The notes under the pieces were generated by a model. The model did no database searches and had not been told where the DNA came from. It worked only from the letters and a program-made list of their open reading frames with translations. From Methanobacteriota archaeon (GTDB lineage: Archaea > Halobacteriota > Methanomicrobia > Methanomicrobiales > Methanomicrobiaceae), in NCBI GenBank assembly GCA_016841485.1, contig JAENZA010000001.1, forward strand, positions 120,255-184,254: a stretch of 64,000 nucleotides of DNA, in the 5' to 3' direction. The first letter of the stretch is position 1. Each line of letters starts with the position of its first letter. The position numbers and the translations under genes were made by a program. Positions 49,988-60,393 of this stretch are shown here, piece by piece.

Positions 49988-50944
49988 TCATTCTTGGTGA
50001 TCAATCAAAAAATCCTTTTGCCATTCGTCGCGGTTCCATCCGAGATATTCACGGATAATCACATAGGCCATTCCCGGAGGTATTGCACCGGCCTCGGTGA
50101 CGATCATGTCGATATAGTTCGGGGGGGTTACATCAAACGCAGGATTTCTCACCCGGACATTCGGCATCCGGCCAGCAATTTCATCACTCATCACTTCCCC
50201 GGGGGAACGCTCCTCGATGGGGATCCGTTCGCCAAGGAGGGTCGCAGGGGCAAATTTATAGGTCTCGGCGGTCACGAGAAACGGCACTCGTGCTTCATGT
50301 GCCGCAAGAGCAATCTGCGAGGTGCCGATTTTATTGACGACCGCTCCACCTGCCGTAACGGCATCTGCACCGGTAATGACCACATCAATATCCCGCATGA
50401 AATACCGCGCCGCAGAATCTACAATAAAGTTCGTTGGAATTCCGGCATCGCTGAGTGCCTGGGCGGTGATATACCCCTGGTTACGTGGCCTGACCTCGGT
50501 TGCAAAGGCCTCTCTCACCCGTCCCTTCTCCCAGGCCTTTATAGCAGTCGCGACGGCAACTTCCGAATTGCAGTGCGTCATGATGACAGAGTCCTCGGGT
50601 ATTGCCCGCGAACCGAACTCGGCAATCACCTCTACGGCCCGGTGTGAACGTGCAATGAAATCATTGGCACTCTCCACAAGTGCTGCCTGCGCCTCGTCCA
50701 GCGAATCCGATGCATCTATCCTGCTGATGACAAAGCGTACGGCATTTGGCAGGGAAACCGCCGTAGGGCGGGTGTTCGTCAGCACCGTTGCCGCGTGGTG
50801 CATCTCCTGCCGGAATTCATCCAGATTTGTGCACTGGAGTGCCGTCCCGTGATCACGCAGTGCTTCAGCGGCTGTTCGGGCAATCCGTCCGGCACCACGG
50901 ATCTCCATTGTCCGGATTCGCCTGGCCGTTTCTTCGAGTACCAT
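49988..50944 (-). CDS. Ribose-1,5-bisphosphate isomerase (eIF2B-alpha/beta/delta family)
   Basis: IRTMEIRGAGRIAR; IMTHCNSEVAVATAI; ATEVRPRNQGYITAQAL; NKIGTSQIALAAHEARVPFLVTAETYKF; adjacent to rbcL. Confidence 0.92.
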   Translation of the reverse strand: MVLEETARRIRTMEIRGAGRIARTAAEALRDHGTALQCTNLDEFRQEMHHAATVLTNTRPTAVSLPNAVRFVISRIDASDSLDEAQAALVESANDFIARSHRAVEVIAEFGSRAIPEDSVIMTHCNSEVAVATAIKAWEKGRVREAFATEVRPRNQGYITAQALSDAGIPTNFIVDSAARYFMRDIDVVITGADAVTAGGAVVNKIGTSQIALAAHEARVPFLVTAETYKFAPATLLGERIPIEERSPGEVMSDEIAGRMPNVRVRNPAFDVTPPNYIDMIVTEAGAIPPGMAYVIIREYLGWNRDEWQKDFLIDHQE

Positions 50945-51003
50945 AGTATTTCATTACAATAGACAACAACGCTCTATATACGATCTGCCCCGGAGACGAT
51001 ATT

Positions 51004-51810
51004 TTGAGCATCGCCGTTGTATTTGACAGTGCAGGAACACTGCTCCGGACGTTCCGGGTTACCAAGGACGTCACCCATGGCACCGTCGAGGAAGGAGTAG
51101 AGACAATTACCCTCACCTTTTCGTGTGAGGAACGGGCTCTCGTAGTCCTTTATCTGCATTCTATGGAGATTATCAGGGAAGAACCCGAAAAACTTCTCTC
51201 CGATTTCCTGCGCGAACACATGACCGGCTTTGGCATTGCCTGCGCATGTAAAGCGGTCACGGCACAGGAAATCCAGGACCTTCTGCACAATGACCGGCGG
51301 GCGACCGTCGGCGACCTGCAGATCTGCATCAGAAAGGTCTGGGAATCATGTAAAAAGGAGTCGATTGTCGCCCTCAACTCTGGTGTTGTCGTAAACAGGG
51401 ATGTCGGGGGAATTGAATTTGTTGTAACCTCCGGGGGCAGACCGTTTACCGGCGCACGTTCGACCATACGTGACCTCCAGAAGATGGGGGCAGCCACATA
51501 TATTGCCTCCGGTGACCGGACGAATAAACTCCTGAAGATGGCCGATTATCTCGGCGTCCCGCAGGACAACGTCTATGGCCTTGCGACACCCGCCATAAAA
51601 GAGCAGGTTGTAGATGAATTGCGACGCCAGTTTGACACAGTGGTCATGGTCGGTGACGGGATTAATGACCTACGCGCCATGAAGCGCGCGGACTTTGCGG
51701 TCCTTTCGCTCCAACAGACACGTGATAAACCGGCTCCCCTTTTCAAAACTGCCGATTATGTGATAGAATCCGTGCGCGATGTGGTCGACATTATCCGGTC
51801 GCTCAGTTGA
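51004..51810 (+). CDS. HAD-superfamily hydrolase (soluble P-type ATPase-like), methanogen type
   Basis: VVFDSAGTLL motif I; TYIASGDRTNKLLKMADYLG; VVMVGDGINDLRAMKRADFAV motif IV. Confidence 0.85.
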   Translation: MSIAVVFDSAGTLLRTFRVTKDVTHGTVEEGVETITLTFSCEERALVVLYLHSMEIIREEPEKLLSDFLREHMTGFGIACACKAVTAQEIQDLLHNDRRATVGDLQICIRKVWESCKKESIVALNSGVVVNRDVGGIEFVVTSGGRPFTGARSTIRDLQKMGAATYIASGDRTNKLLKMADYLGVPQDNVYGLATPAIKEQVVDELRRQFDTVVMVGDGINDLRAMKRADFAVLSLQQTRDKPAPLFKTADYVIESVRDVVDIIRSLS

Positions 51811-51889
51811 TTATTACCCATAAGCGCAATTTTATGATCGAATAATAAGCTTTAAACTACCACAGAATGAAAAGCTAATCGGAATAAAG

Positions 51890-53500
51890 ATGGCACCTCT
51901 ACTGACTGTTGAAAAACTTTCCATGGAATTTAGTGGAAATGTAGTTCTCAACAATATCAATTTTGAAATAGCAGAGGGAGAGATCCTAGGCATCATTGGG
52001 CGGAGTGGTGCCGGAAAGACGGTGCTTATGCACCTTCTCCGTGGAGTGGACCAGCCTCCAACCAGCGGTAAGATCATCTACCATATCTCTGCATGCGATG
52101 GGTGCGGCTATGTCGACCTCCCAAGCAAATCAGGAGAAGCATGTCCGAAATGCGGCAAAAATCTCGTTTCAGAGGATGTCGATTTCTGGGCAGAAGAAAA
52201 TGCGCATAAGAAACGTCAGATCATGGTCAGATCTGCAATCATGTTCCAGCGGACTTTTGCATTGTATGGTGATGACCGGGTTATCGAGAATGTTCTTCAT
52301 GCCCTCGCAGATATCGGATATCCGGGTGAAAAGGCAATCAACAGGGCGGCGGATCTTCTCGACGAAGTGCGCCTCTCTCACCGGATGATGCATATCGCAC
52401 GCGACCTCTCCGGCGGTGAGAAACAACGTGTGGTGCTGGCACGACAGCTTGCAAAGGAGCCGTTCCTCCTCTGTGCCGATGAACCGACCGGGACACTGGA
52501 CCCCCGCACCGCAGCGATTGTCCACGAAATGCTCTACGAAGCCGCAAAGAATAACAATATGGCAATGGTCATCTCCTCACACTTTCCTGAGGTCATCACT
52601 GATACCTGCAACCGTGCCATCCTTCTTGTTGACGGGACCATTGAGGCAATCGGCGATCCTCGTAAGATCATTGATACGTTCATGGCCAACGGAAAGGATG
52701 AAATGGCCTATGGGCAGCGGGAAGCCAAACTTGGTGATCAGATCCTGAGGGCGCGTGATGTGGCAAAGCGGTACATATCCGTCGACCGCGGCATGATTAA
52801 AGCGGTTGACAAAGTCTCATTTTCCGTGGCTGAACGGGAGATCTTTGGCATAATCGGAACATCCGGTGCCGGCAAAACGACGCTTTCCAAGATGATTGCC
52901 GGAATCATCGAGCCAACGGACGGTGAACTGAACGTTCGCATCGGCGAAGACTGCGTGGATATGACAAAACCGGGCATCAACCAGCGCGGACGGGCGAAAA
53001 AGTATATAGGGCTTTTACATCAGGAGTATGATCTCTACCCCCACCGGAATATTCTGGACAACCTGACCGACTCAATCGGGCTGGAATTTCCAAAAGAACT
53101 GGCGATGAGAAAGGCGATCATCACCCTGAAAATGGCAGGGTTTACCGAGGAAAAAGCAAATAAAATCCTCAATAGACGGCCAGACCAGCTCTCGGAGGGC
53201 GAAAAGCACCGTGTGGCCCTTGCCCAGGTACTGATCAAGGAACCGAGAATCGTTCTTCTCGACGAGCCAACGGGTACGATGGACCCAATCACGAAGATCG
53301 ACGTGAAACACTCGATTATGACGGCCCGTGAAGATATAGATGAAACATTTATTGTAGTTTCCCACGACATGGAATTTGTGCGCGACATCTGTGACCGCTG
53401 TATCCTGATGAGGGGCGGAAAAATTGTAAAGATGGGCCCCACAGCGGAAGTTCTCAAAGAACTCTCAGATCAAGAGCGCCATATAATGACGAATGTCTAG
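51890..53500 (+). CDS. atwA: Methyl-coenzyme M reductase activation component A2 (duplicated ABC ATPase)
   Basis: Two Walker A ([30 protein letters not shown]) and two ABC signatures ([38 protein letters not shown]); zinc-ribbon-like [21 protein letters not shown] insert. Confidence 0.95.
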   Translation: MAPLLTVEKLSMEFSGNVVLNNINFEIAEGEILGIIGRSGAGKTVLMHLLRGVDQPPTSGKIIYHISACDGCGYVDLPSKSGEACPKCGKNLVSEDVDFWAEENAHKKRQIMVRSAIMFQRTFALYGDDRVIENVLHALADIGYPGEKAINRAADLLDEVRLSHRMMHIARDLSGGEKQRVVLARQLAKEPFLLCADEPTGTLDPRTAAIVHEMLYEAAKNNNMAMVISSHFPEVITDTCNRAILLVDGTIEAIGDPRKIIDTFMANGKDEMAYGQREAKLGDQILRARDVAKRYISVDRGMIKAVDKVSFSVAEREIFGIIGTSGAGKTTLSKMIAGIIEPTDGELNVRIGEDCVDMTKPGINQRGRAKKYIGLLHQEYDLYPHRNILDNLTDSIGLEFPKELAMRKAIITLKMAGFTEEKANKILNRRPDQLSEGEKHRVALAQVLIKEPRIVLLDEPTGTMDPITKIDVKHSIMTAREDIDETFIVVSHDMEFVRDICDRCILMRGGKIVKMGPTAEVLKELSDQERHIMTNV

Positions 53501-53515
53501 TGGGGTAATCAAAAT

Positions 53516-55072
53516 ATGTTGGAAATCCGCCTCGATGGAACGAGGCTGGAGATAGACGATAGTGCAACCCTTGGGGATATTCTCCCCGGGCACCCTTCTT
53601 CCTGTAGTGTTGCAGTCATCCCTCCGGCAGAGGCAGAGGCAGCACTGACACGCAATATCAGACTCCTTACAAGTGCCGGCGAGGTTGTCATCGAGATCCC
53701 TGAAGATGCAACCGCATTCTTTTCAGAGGGCTATTTTGCCGAGTATGTGAACACCGGGAGTGAACCTGAAGAACTCTCAGTCAAATGGACCGACCGACAG
53801 TCTGTAGCATTTGGGCCTTTTTCAACAGACATCAATCCTGACCGTCGCCAGCATCGCTATGCGCGGGGGGATGTCATCCTTGGGTGTGGAGGTTATGATC
53901 CCAAGGCATCATTCCTCGTCTTTTCACGGATCCCCCATATTGCCGATCATGGTGGGCCGGATGACGGGGGCATAGTCGCCCGTGTTGTCTCCGGTATGGC
54001 AATCCTGGAGGAATGGAGCAAGGGCGACAGGATCCTGCGTATGGAACGGCTTATGAGCCGTGCCGATACTTCCACCGCCTTCACCACGACGGATATGATC
54101 ACCCCCCTTACGGACGGGATGCAGATCTTCAGCCATGTGCTCGCCTCGGCAGCCGGGTACCGGAAAGAGGCGATTGATACGACACGGGCAGCAAGTGTCG
54201 AACATCTTCTCCGAACCATGTCCGGGGAACGAATGACCGTCAGCCTGGCATCCAGTACCCATGTCAGGGACGACCGGATGAAGGAGAGCATTGTCGAATA
54301 CGAAGGAGAACCTCATTCACGTTTTGAAGGGACCATTACCACCCGTGTTCAGGGACGAAACCGCGGATCGGTGTACATCTATACCGAAGACATCCCCGGA
54401 AGCGTCAATCATACGGCTGTAGGTCAGGTCGAACAGGGGATTCAACTTCCCATTCTTGCCCGGGACAACGAGACGTTCATCATACGAGTCGAGCCAAAGC
54501 AGCTCGATTTTCGCGGTATGGAGCTCAAGCAAGCAATACAGCTTGCCGTAGAACGCGGTGTTTCTCCTGAACCGGACACCGATGAAAAGAAGAGCGTCGT
54601 CTTTGCCCAAAAACCGTCAACAACACTTGAAATCCTTGCCGAGGGGAAGGTGGCGTTTACCACCGTCCCGCTAAGTCAGGTCATAACCATCGAACTCTTC
54701 GACGATGAGGCACCCAAAACCTGCCATATCTTCAGGTCGGTAACGGGCCTCAGGTGGCACGATATCGGTGAAATGCCACTCCTGATGAAATTTGAAGATG
54801 TCTATCTCTTCCAGCCCGAAGTGTCGAAAAAGACCAATATTCACCGGGAGAACCTTCCGGAAGGTGAGGTCCCGGCCTACCTGCTTGCAATGACCAATGA
54901 TTCACGCAAGGCGGCAGGTCTTGTGGGTGTTCGTACGGTCCCGTCCTCTGAATTCGGTCCGACTTCAGAACCGCTGGAAAGCACCAATATCATCGGAAGG
55001 GTCCTTGAACCGGAGAAACTTGAAGGCTTAAAGGATGGAAAACCAGTATATCTCAGGGAGGTGAAGCGGTGA
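53516..55072 (+). CDS. mmp3: Methanogenesis marker protein 3
   Basis: Size, DIVFTDMxx-free fold with RFEGTITTRVQGRNRGSVYIYTEDIPGSVNHTAVGQVEQGIQL; located between atwA and mmp6. Confidence 0.87.
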   Translation: MLEIRLDGTRLEIDDSATLGDILPGHPSSCSVAVIPPAEAEAALTRNIRLLTSAGEVVIEIPEDATAFFSEGYFAEYVNTGSEPEELSVKWTDRQSVAFGPFSTDINPDRRQHRYARGDVILGCGGYDPKASFLVFSRIPHIADHGGPDDGGIVARVVSGMAILEEWSKGDRILRMERLMSRADTSTAFTTTDMITPLTDGMQIFSHVLASAAGYRKEAIDTTRAASVEHLLRTMSGERMTVSLASSTHVRDDRMKESIVEYEGEPHSRFEGTITTRVQGRNRGSVYIYTEDIPGSVNHTAVGQVEQGIQLPILARDNETFIIRVEPKQLDFRGMELKQAIQLAVERGVSPEPDTDEKKSVVFAQKPSTTLEILAEGKVAFTTVPLSQVITIELFDDEAPKTCHIFRSVTGLRWHDIGEMPLLMKFEDVYLFQPEVSKKTNIHRENLPEGEVPAYLLAMTNDSRKAAGLVGVRTVPSSEFGPTSEPLESTNIIGRVLEPEKLEGLKDGKPVYLREVKR

Positions 55073-55536
55073 CAAATAAGATGGCCCCACCTCCTTTATA
55101 TTCGGGGACGGTGACCAAATATGTCTTCATTGATTCCCCCAATGTCAATCCCCAGACACTTGCCATCCGTGCCTATGAGATCTCAAAAGGGATCATGATC
55201 AAGGAGACCTGTTTCGGCCTCCAGGTCACCGGGAAGCCCGATGAGGTAAAGGAGCTAATTCGCGAACTCCGCAAGGTGGATCCTGCACATATTTTTGTCA
55301 AGGACCGTGGATTTCCTCCCGGCGACCCGCGCCGATGCCGCGCCAACCTTGGCGGAGCCCGTCCCGGGTATTACGGGCATGAATTTGAAAGCAGGATTCT
55401 TCGGTACATCTCGCGTGGTCTTGAAGAAACCGCTTCGCGAACTGTTACCGTAAATAAATTTGAGAAGACCAAAATGGATGAAGGGAAGCTCCCGCTGGAA
55501 AAGCTCCTGGAAATCATCGAAAATGAGGAAGACTGA
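55069..55536 (+). CDS. mmp6: Methanogenesis marker protein 6
   Basis: YVFIDSPNVNPQTLAIRAYEISKGIMIKETCFGLQVTG...HIFVKDRGFPPGDPRRCRANLGGARPGYYGHEFES. Confidence 0.88.
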   Translation: MTNKMAPPPLYSGTVTKYVFIDSPNVNPQTLAIRAYEISKGIMIKETCFGLQVTGKPDEVKELIRELRKVDPAHIFVKDRGFPPGDPRRCRANLGGARPGYYGHEFESRILRYISRGLEETASRTVTVNKFEKTKMDEGKLPLEKLLEIIENEED

Positions 55537-55542
55537 TTCATT

Positions 55543-55998
55543 ATGGCAAAAGTGTTCATATATCCTGCCACGAGCCTCGTGCTCTCCGATCTGGTAGAGC
55601 GCTGGGGTCACGAACCCCTGGGTGCCGCATTAGCCATCAGGGAACGTATTCAGACGGCAAGCCTTGATTCCCCGCCCCTGCAGATGACCCCGGAAGAACC
55701 GAAGAAAGGACTGAAATGGGCAGCAGTGGAAGTTCCCGCCGGCGTTCGGGGCAGAATGGCCCTCTACGGGCCGATGATTGAAGAAGCGGATGCGGCAATC
55801 ATCATCAACGACGCCGACCTCGCCTTTGGGTGCATGGGATGTTCACGCACCAATGAACTGGTGATGTACCTGCTCAGAAAACGTACGGACATTCCTCTCC
55901 TCGATATCAAATATCCCTCCAGTGAAGAGGAAGGGATTGCATTTGTTGCATCGATCAAGGAATTTTTAGCCGCACTCGGAGGGGGTGAGGACGCATGA
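55543..55998 (+). CDS. mmp5: Methanogenesis marker protein 5
   Basis: [34 protein letters not shown]...[31 protein letters not shown]. Confidence 0.88.
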   Translation: MAKVFIYPATSLVLSDLVERWGHEPLGAALAIRERIQTASLDSPPLQMTPEEPKKGLKWAAVEVPAGVRGRMALYGPMIEEADAAIIINDADLAFGCMGCSRTNELVMYLLRKRTDIPLLDIKYPSSEEEGIAFVASIKEFLAALGGGEDA

Positions 55999-57236
55999 AA
56001 GAACAGCCGGTACGGATTGCCCAACTCTCATGCGGCCCAGAACACAGTGGCGTCCAGAAGGAGATCTACGACGCAGCCGCGATGGTCAATGCGGAGATGT
56101 TCTTCCCGGATGTGACACTTGCGGATATCCGCCGTTCCTATGATGAATTCGGTCTGGAAGCCCGCTCAGGAGACCTGAAACTTGCCATCGCGCGTGCAAT
56201 GGCACTGGTGGAAGGATCCGTTGAAGCGGATGCGGTTTTTATTGCCACCTGCTTCAGGTGCTCGGAGGCTGCAATCGTACGTAATGAGCTGCGCCGGTAT
56301 ATCCATGAGAATTCCGACCTCCCCGTGGTGAGCTACTCCTTTACCGAACGCACCACGTCAGGCACACTGCTTACGCGAATGGAGGCCCTGACCACCATCG
56401 CACGGAGGCGAGCACTCCTTGCCCGTGAGAAGCAGGTGGGAACAACGCTCGGCGTTGATTCGGGGTCGTCCACGACAAAGGCTGTCGTCATGCAGGATAA
56501 CGAGATCATCGGTACGGGGTGGACACCGACGATTGAGGTCATAAAAAGTGCAGAGACAGCCATGGAGAGCGCTTTTTCAGAGGCAGGCCTGAAAATTGGA
56601 GACATGGAAGCCATTGGCACCACAGGGTACGGCAGATTCCTTGTCGGAAAAAATATCGGTGCCGATCTTATCCAGGAAGAGCTCACTGTCAATTCTAAGG
56701 GGGCAGTCTATCTCGCAGACAGGCAGCATGGTGAGGCAACCGTCATCGACATAGGCGGCATGGATAACAAGGCGATATCCGTTCAGGATGGTATTCCGGG
56801 GACATTTACGATGGGTGGCATCTGTGCCGGTGCATCCGGACGATTCCTGGAGATGACAGCCAAGCGTATCGGAGTTGACATCACCGAACTCGGAGCGATT
56901 GCCATGAAGGGCAACTCCAAAGAAGTACCGATGAATTCATACTGCATCGTCTTCGGGACACAGAGTCTGGTCAATGCTCTTGCGGAAGGGCACAGCAAAG
57001 AGGATGTCGCAGCTGCGGCATGCCGCAGCGTTGCAGAACAGGTCTTTGAGCAGCAGTTGCAGGAGGTTGACATCAAAGAACCGGTCATCATGGTCGGAGG
57101 AACATCTCTGATCGAAGGTCTCGTTAAGGAGATGGGCATGCTTCTCCAGACCGACATAGTAGTACCGCACCATTCCCAGTACATCGGATCCGTCGGATCG
57201 GCACTTCTGTCATCCGGCTTCATCAGGGGAGAGTGA
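55995..57236 (+). CDS. mmp15: Methanogenesis marker protein 15 (ASKHA-type ATPase)
   Basis: [90 protein letters not shown]. Confidence 0.92.
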   Translation: MKEQPVRIAQLSCGPEHSGVQKEIYDAAAMVNAEMFFPDVTLADIRRSYDEFGLEARSGDLKLAIARAMALVEGSVEADAVFIATCFRCSEAAIVRNELRRYIHENSDLPVVSYSFTERTTSGTLLTRMEALTTIARRRALLAREKQVGTTLGVDSGSSTTKAVVMQDNEIIGTGWTPTIEVIKSAETAMESAFSEAGLKIGDMEAIGTTGYGRFLVGKNIGADLIQEELTVNSKGAVYLADRQHGEATVIDIGGMDNKAISVQDGIPGTFTMGGICAGASGRFLEMTAKRIGVDITELGAIAMKGNSKEVPMNSYCIVFGTQSLVNALAEGHSKEDVAAAACRSVAEQVFEQQLQEVDIKEPVIMVGGTSLIEGLVKEMGMLLQTDIVVPHHSQYIGSVGSALLSSGFIRGE

Positions 57237-57239
57237 AGC

Positions 57240-57824
57240 ATGGAGGCACTTGAGTACTTCGAGGTAGAATGCGTCGAAGAGGTCGGACGGCAGACCTATC
57301 AACAGATTGCCGACAATATCCTGAAGGACCTTGACCTGAGCCAGTCTATAGGAAGGCTTCATATCTATATCGATCCCGAGACCCCGCTCTTTCTGGCCGT
57401 CGGCCTGATAAAGCAGATACCGGGCACGATAAGGATCGGGGATTTCTCGAGTGCCATCGAAAAAGAGGACGGCATTGTGCTCGATATCGGCGAAGAGACT
57501 TATCTCTCGCAGATGCTCACCGTGCTCTGGGATAGGTTCGGGAGGGACCTGATCGACCAGCCGGACAGGTTTACGGTATATATCCGAATCCCCGGTCTTA
57601 ATCCCCGTGACATCGAGAACATCGAAGTCGTGGATCCTTCTGCAGGTCTGTATAGGGATATTATCTATGCCCTCCAGTGGATCGCCCCCGAGGGATTCAA
57701 GGTACGAAGGGAATCGATCAGCAAGGGGCGGTTTTTCTATCTTGCATCGGAAAATACCCTTGAAGAGGATCTTGTCGATACGCTGGTTGCCGAAAAATTC
57801 AGACGTATGGAGGAAGCGGAATGA
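57240..57824 (+). CDS. mmp17: Methanogenesis marker protein 17
   Basis: Size and position between mmp15 and mmp7; ECVEEVGRQTYQQIADNILKDLDLSQSIGRLHIYIDPETPLFLAVG. Confidence 0.85.
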   Translation: MEALEYFEVECVEEVGRQTYQQIADNILKDLDLSQSIGRLHIYIDPETPLFLAVGLIKQIPGTIRIGDFSSAIEKEDGIVLDIGEETYLSQMLTVLWDRFGRDLIDQPDRFTVYIRIPGLNPRDIENIEVVDPSAGLYRDIIYALQWIAPEGFKVRRESISKGRFFYLASENTLEEDLVDTLVAEKFRRMEEAE

Positions 57825-58765
57825 CCACGCTCGTACCCATCACCTACAAAGGGGGCGTATTCAAGCACGACATTATCATCGACCTGATCGATGACCTAGG
57901 TGGATACATCGTTCAAAAACACCTGATCGCTCAGGATATCGTTCTCCAGTCACTGGTACCGAAGGACGACATCGAACTCATTCGAAGGATCAGCAGACCC
58001 CTCGGGGGAGAAGTTATCGAATCGCCCCTTGTGGGAACGGAGATCGCCGTCGTATCTCCCAGCCTGGAGATTCATCACCTCCCACACTCCTCCTGTGATG
58101 TGGCAGAGTATCTGCGCCAGGCAGGGGCGAAGACAAACATGGTAGGACTTGCCCGCGGATTCGGAAAGCGCATCGCCAATCTCAACATCGAAGAACGTGA
58201 CATCATCAATGAGCATGATTGTGCCGTTATCCTTCTGGGAAATTTCGAATCCTGTATCGAATACAAGATGCCGGCTCTCAGGAGGGGGATTAAGGTGCCG
58301 ATTATCCTGACAGGACGCCCGGACACCGAGGCATTGAGGAGGATCATTGACCCGCCGGTCGAGGGATATGTGGGAGGCATCGGCAGAATCGGCCACCGCA
58401 TGCGACAGCAGGTGGGAGAGATCGACCGCCTTGACGCCATGGTGGAGGAAATTTCACGAGTGCTCAATGTGCGCCGTGAAGAGGTGGCAAAAGATCCTCT
58501 CTCCGTAAGTCCCGCCCGCCTGATGACGGTCATCGATGATGCAATGGACATCATCGCCGGTTCGACACACCCTGCCCCCATAACGGCACAGATTGCCGGC
58601 CTCCGGGTGAAAGTCCCCTACGATCCTTATGCAGCACTCATGAAGGAGATCGAGATTGAAAACGGGGTACGGATAGGAGATGTAGCAGAACTTCTTCCCT
58701 CGCGTATGCGCAATTATATCCTGGTACGTATCAGACCGTTCTCAGAAACCAGGATTATGGTGTGA
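57821..58765 (+). CDS. mmp7: Methanogenesis marker protein 7
   Basis: TYKGGVFKHDIIIDLIDDLGGYIVQKHLIAQDIVLQSLVPKDDIE; context. Confidence 0.88.
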   Translation: MTTLVPITYKGGVFKHDIIIDLIDDLGGYIVQKHLIAQDIVLQSLVPKDDIELIRRISRPLGGEVIESPLVGTEIAVVSPSLEIHHLPHSSCDVAEYLRQAGAKTNMVGLARGFGKRIANLNIEERDIINEHDCAVILLGNFESCIEYKMPALRRGIKVPIILTGRPDTEALRRIIDPPVEGYVGGIGRIGHRMRQQVGEIDRLDAMVEEISRVLNVRREEVAKDPLSVSPARLMTVIDDAMDIIAGSTHPAPITAQIAGLRVKVPYDPYAALMKEIEIENGVRIGDVAELLPSRMRNYILVRIRPFSETRIMV

Positions 58766-58826
58766 TGAATAAGCAGTTATTTTACCGATTACAAAAAACC
58801 TTTTTTTACGACTGGAATGGTGCATA

Positions 58827-59297
58827 TTGAACTACGAAGAAACTTTACAGGAAATTATCGACCGTGGAACTGCCGGTGCGTCTGCAGAGTGGCTTGATGT
58901 CATCAAGGAGGAATACGGTGCAGTTCCCCTCATTTATAAGAAGATGGCGAAAAAACCGGAAGTCCTTCTTTCGCATCTCCTCTTTAAAGAGGCAATTGCA
59001 AAAACCTCCAGTCTCGAACCGAAGATGGTCGAACTGATCTCCCTTGCGGTCGGTGCCGCACTCAATTGCCGCCACTGTGTTGAATATCACATGAACGGAG
59101 CCCTAAAGAAGGGTGCAACCAAGGAAGAGATCCTTGAAGTAGTCCTTATTGCCGGGTCACTGGCCCAGGCGGCTGTCCTCGCCGATGCCTACAGGGTCAT
59201 CGATGCTGGTAATGGCAATGGGAACGGGAATGGCAGCGAGGCCCCTTGTGAAGCTTCCTGCGACTTGAAAGGTGTCAGCCTTAAAAAATCTGAATAA
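58827..59297 (+). CDS. Carboxymuconolactone decarboxylase/AhpD-like protein
   Basis: ELISLAVGAALNCRHCVEYHMNGALKKGATKEEILEVVLIAG (CxxCxxxH); TTG start. Confidence 0.92.
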   Translation: MNYEETLQEIIDRGTAGASAEWLDVIKEEYGAVPLIYKKMAKKPEVLLSHLLFKEAIAKTSSLEPKMVELISLAVGAALNCRHCVEYHMNGALKKGATKEEILEVVLIAGSLAQAAVLADAYRVIDAGNGNGNGNGSEAPCEASCDLKGVSLKKSE

Positions 59298-59298
59298 A

Positions 59299-60123
59299 TT
59301 ATTTTTGCTTATTTTTACTCCTGATACCAGCCCTGGCGAGTGAGAGCACGATCCCGGCGACCACCCCATACCGGGGCGCGGACGTGCGTGCCGGTTCGGT
59401 GGATGGTACCGGTGAAGATGATTCCGTCGGTGATTCTGTGGGAGTGACCGTCTCCGTCGGCAACGCCTCCGGCGTGAGCGCGACGTCCAGAACGGCCAGG
59501 GTTCCCGTCCTAATCAACACCTCTTCCTCATGGGGTTCATATCCTTCTTTTTCAACTCTGACCACGACAGGCCCTCCGGCCAGATCCTCGATCATACGAG
59601 GTGTAGTCCCATACTGCACCGAATTCACCGACACCTCTGCACCGGCAGGGTTACTGGTTACCCTCAGCGAACCCACAGGGATTGTGGTAATCCCGGCGCT
59701 GAGTGTGGGTTTGTTCAGGGCAACGCCGATTGTTGCATAGTTTTCCCCGGACACGGCAAGGTCATAGCGTCCCAGCGGAACCGGCGTTGCCCAAACCAGA
59801 TAGGTACCCGCATCCAGACTGCCTCCGCCAGATTGAGTCTCCCATGAGTATTCCCACCGGCCGTCATCGACGATCGCCCGGGTGAATGTCGAGGGTTCTC
59901 CCGACACGACGGGGGACGACACGCTGTCCAACCGTACCCCTCCCGGCGCTAGGTTGGGACCCGTGAGAAAGAGGTACATCGTATCATAGCCTCCGCCGCC
60001 TCCGGAGAGAACGACGGTCTCGCCAATCGCGGCGGCTACCAGGGATGAGGCGGGTGCTGCCATGCAGGCGATGAGGAGGGGAATGGACAGCACCATCAGC
60101 GCCTGCTGTATAGTTCTCTTCAT
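59299..60123 (-). CDS. Secreted PEGA-domain protein with Thr/Ser/Pro-rich stalk
   Basis: Signal peptide LMVLSIPLLIACMAAPASS; PEGA GSLRVTSNPAGAEVSVNSVQYGTTPRMIEDLAGGPVVVRVEKEGYEPHEEEV; PTETVTPTESPTESSSPVPSTEP stalk plus basic C-terminus. Confidence 0.85.
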   Translation of the reverse strand: MKRTIQQALMVLSIPLLIACMAAPASSLVAAAIGETVVLSGGGGGYDTMYLFLTGPNLAPGGVRLDSVSSPVVSGEPSTFTRAIVDDGRWEYSWETQSGGGSLDAGTYLVWATPVPLGRYDLAVSGENYATIGVALNKPTLSAGITTIPVGSLRVTSNPAGAEVSVNSVQYGTTPRMIEDLAGGPVVVRVEKEGYEPHEEEVLIRTGTLAVLDVALTPEALPTETVTPTESPTESSSPVPSTEPARTSAPRYGVVAGIVLSLARAGIRSKNKQK

Positions 60124-60393
60124 GGGATCATCTTACAGTACGGCCTTTTGGACGTGGTTCGATAAGTGTGTTTCCTGGCTGGTAATAGGATGACTCAATC
60201 ATGTTGTCTTTTCTAACCTCCCGCTCCGAATCCTCTACAGCAAGTATTGGCAGATGCATAGATGACTCATACCCGGTTAACCACAGGCGTTCCCGGATAC
60301 CGGCAAAGAGCCATACAAGCCAAATCCTGACAAACCCCCCACTGAGGATTCACACATTCCACAACGTTTAACACATTTTAACAGGATACCGGG

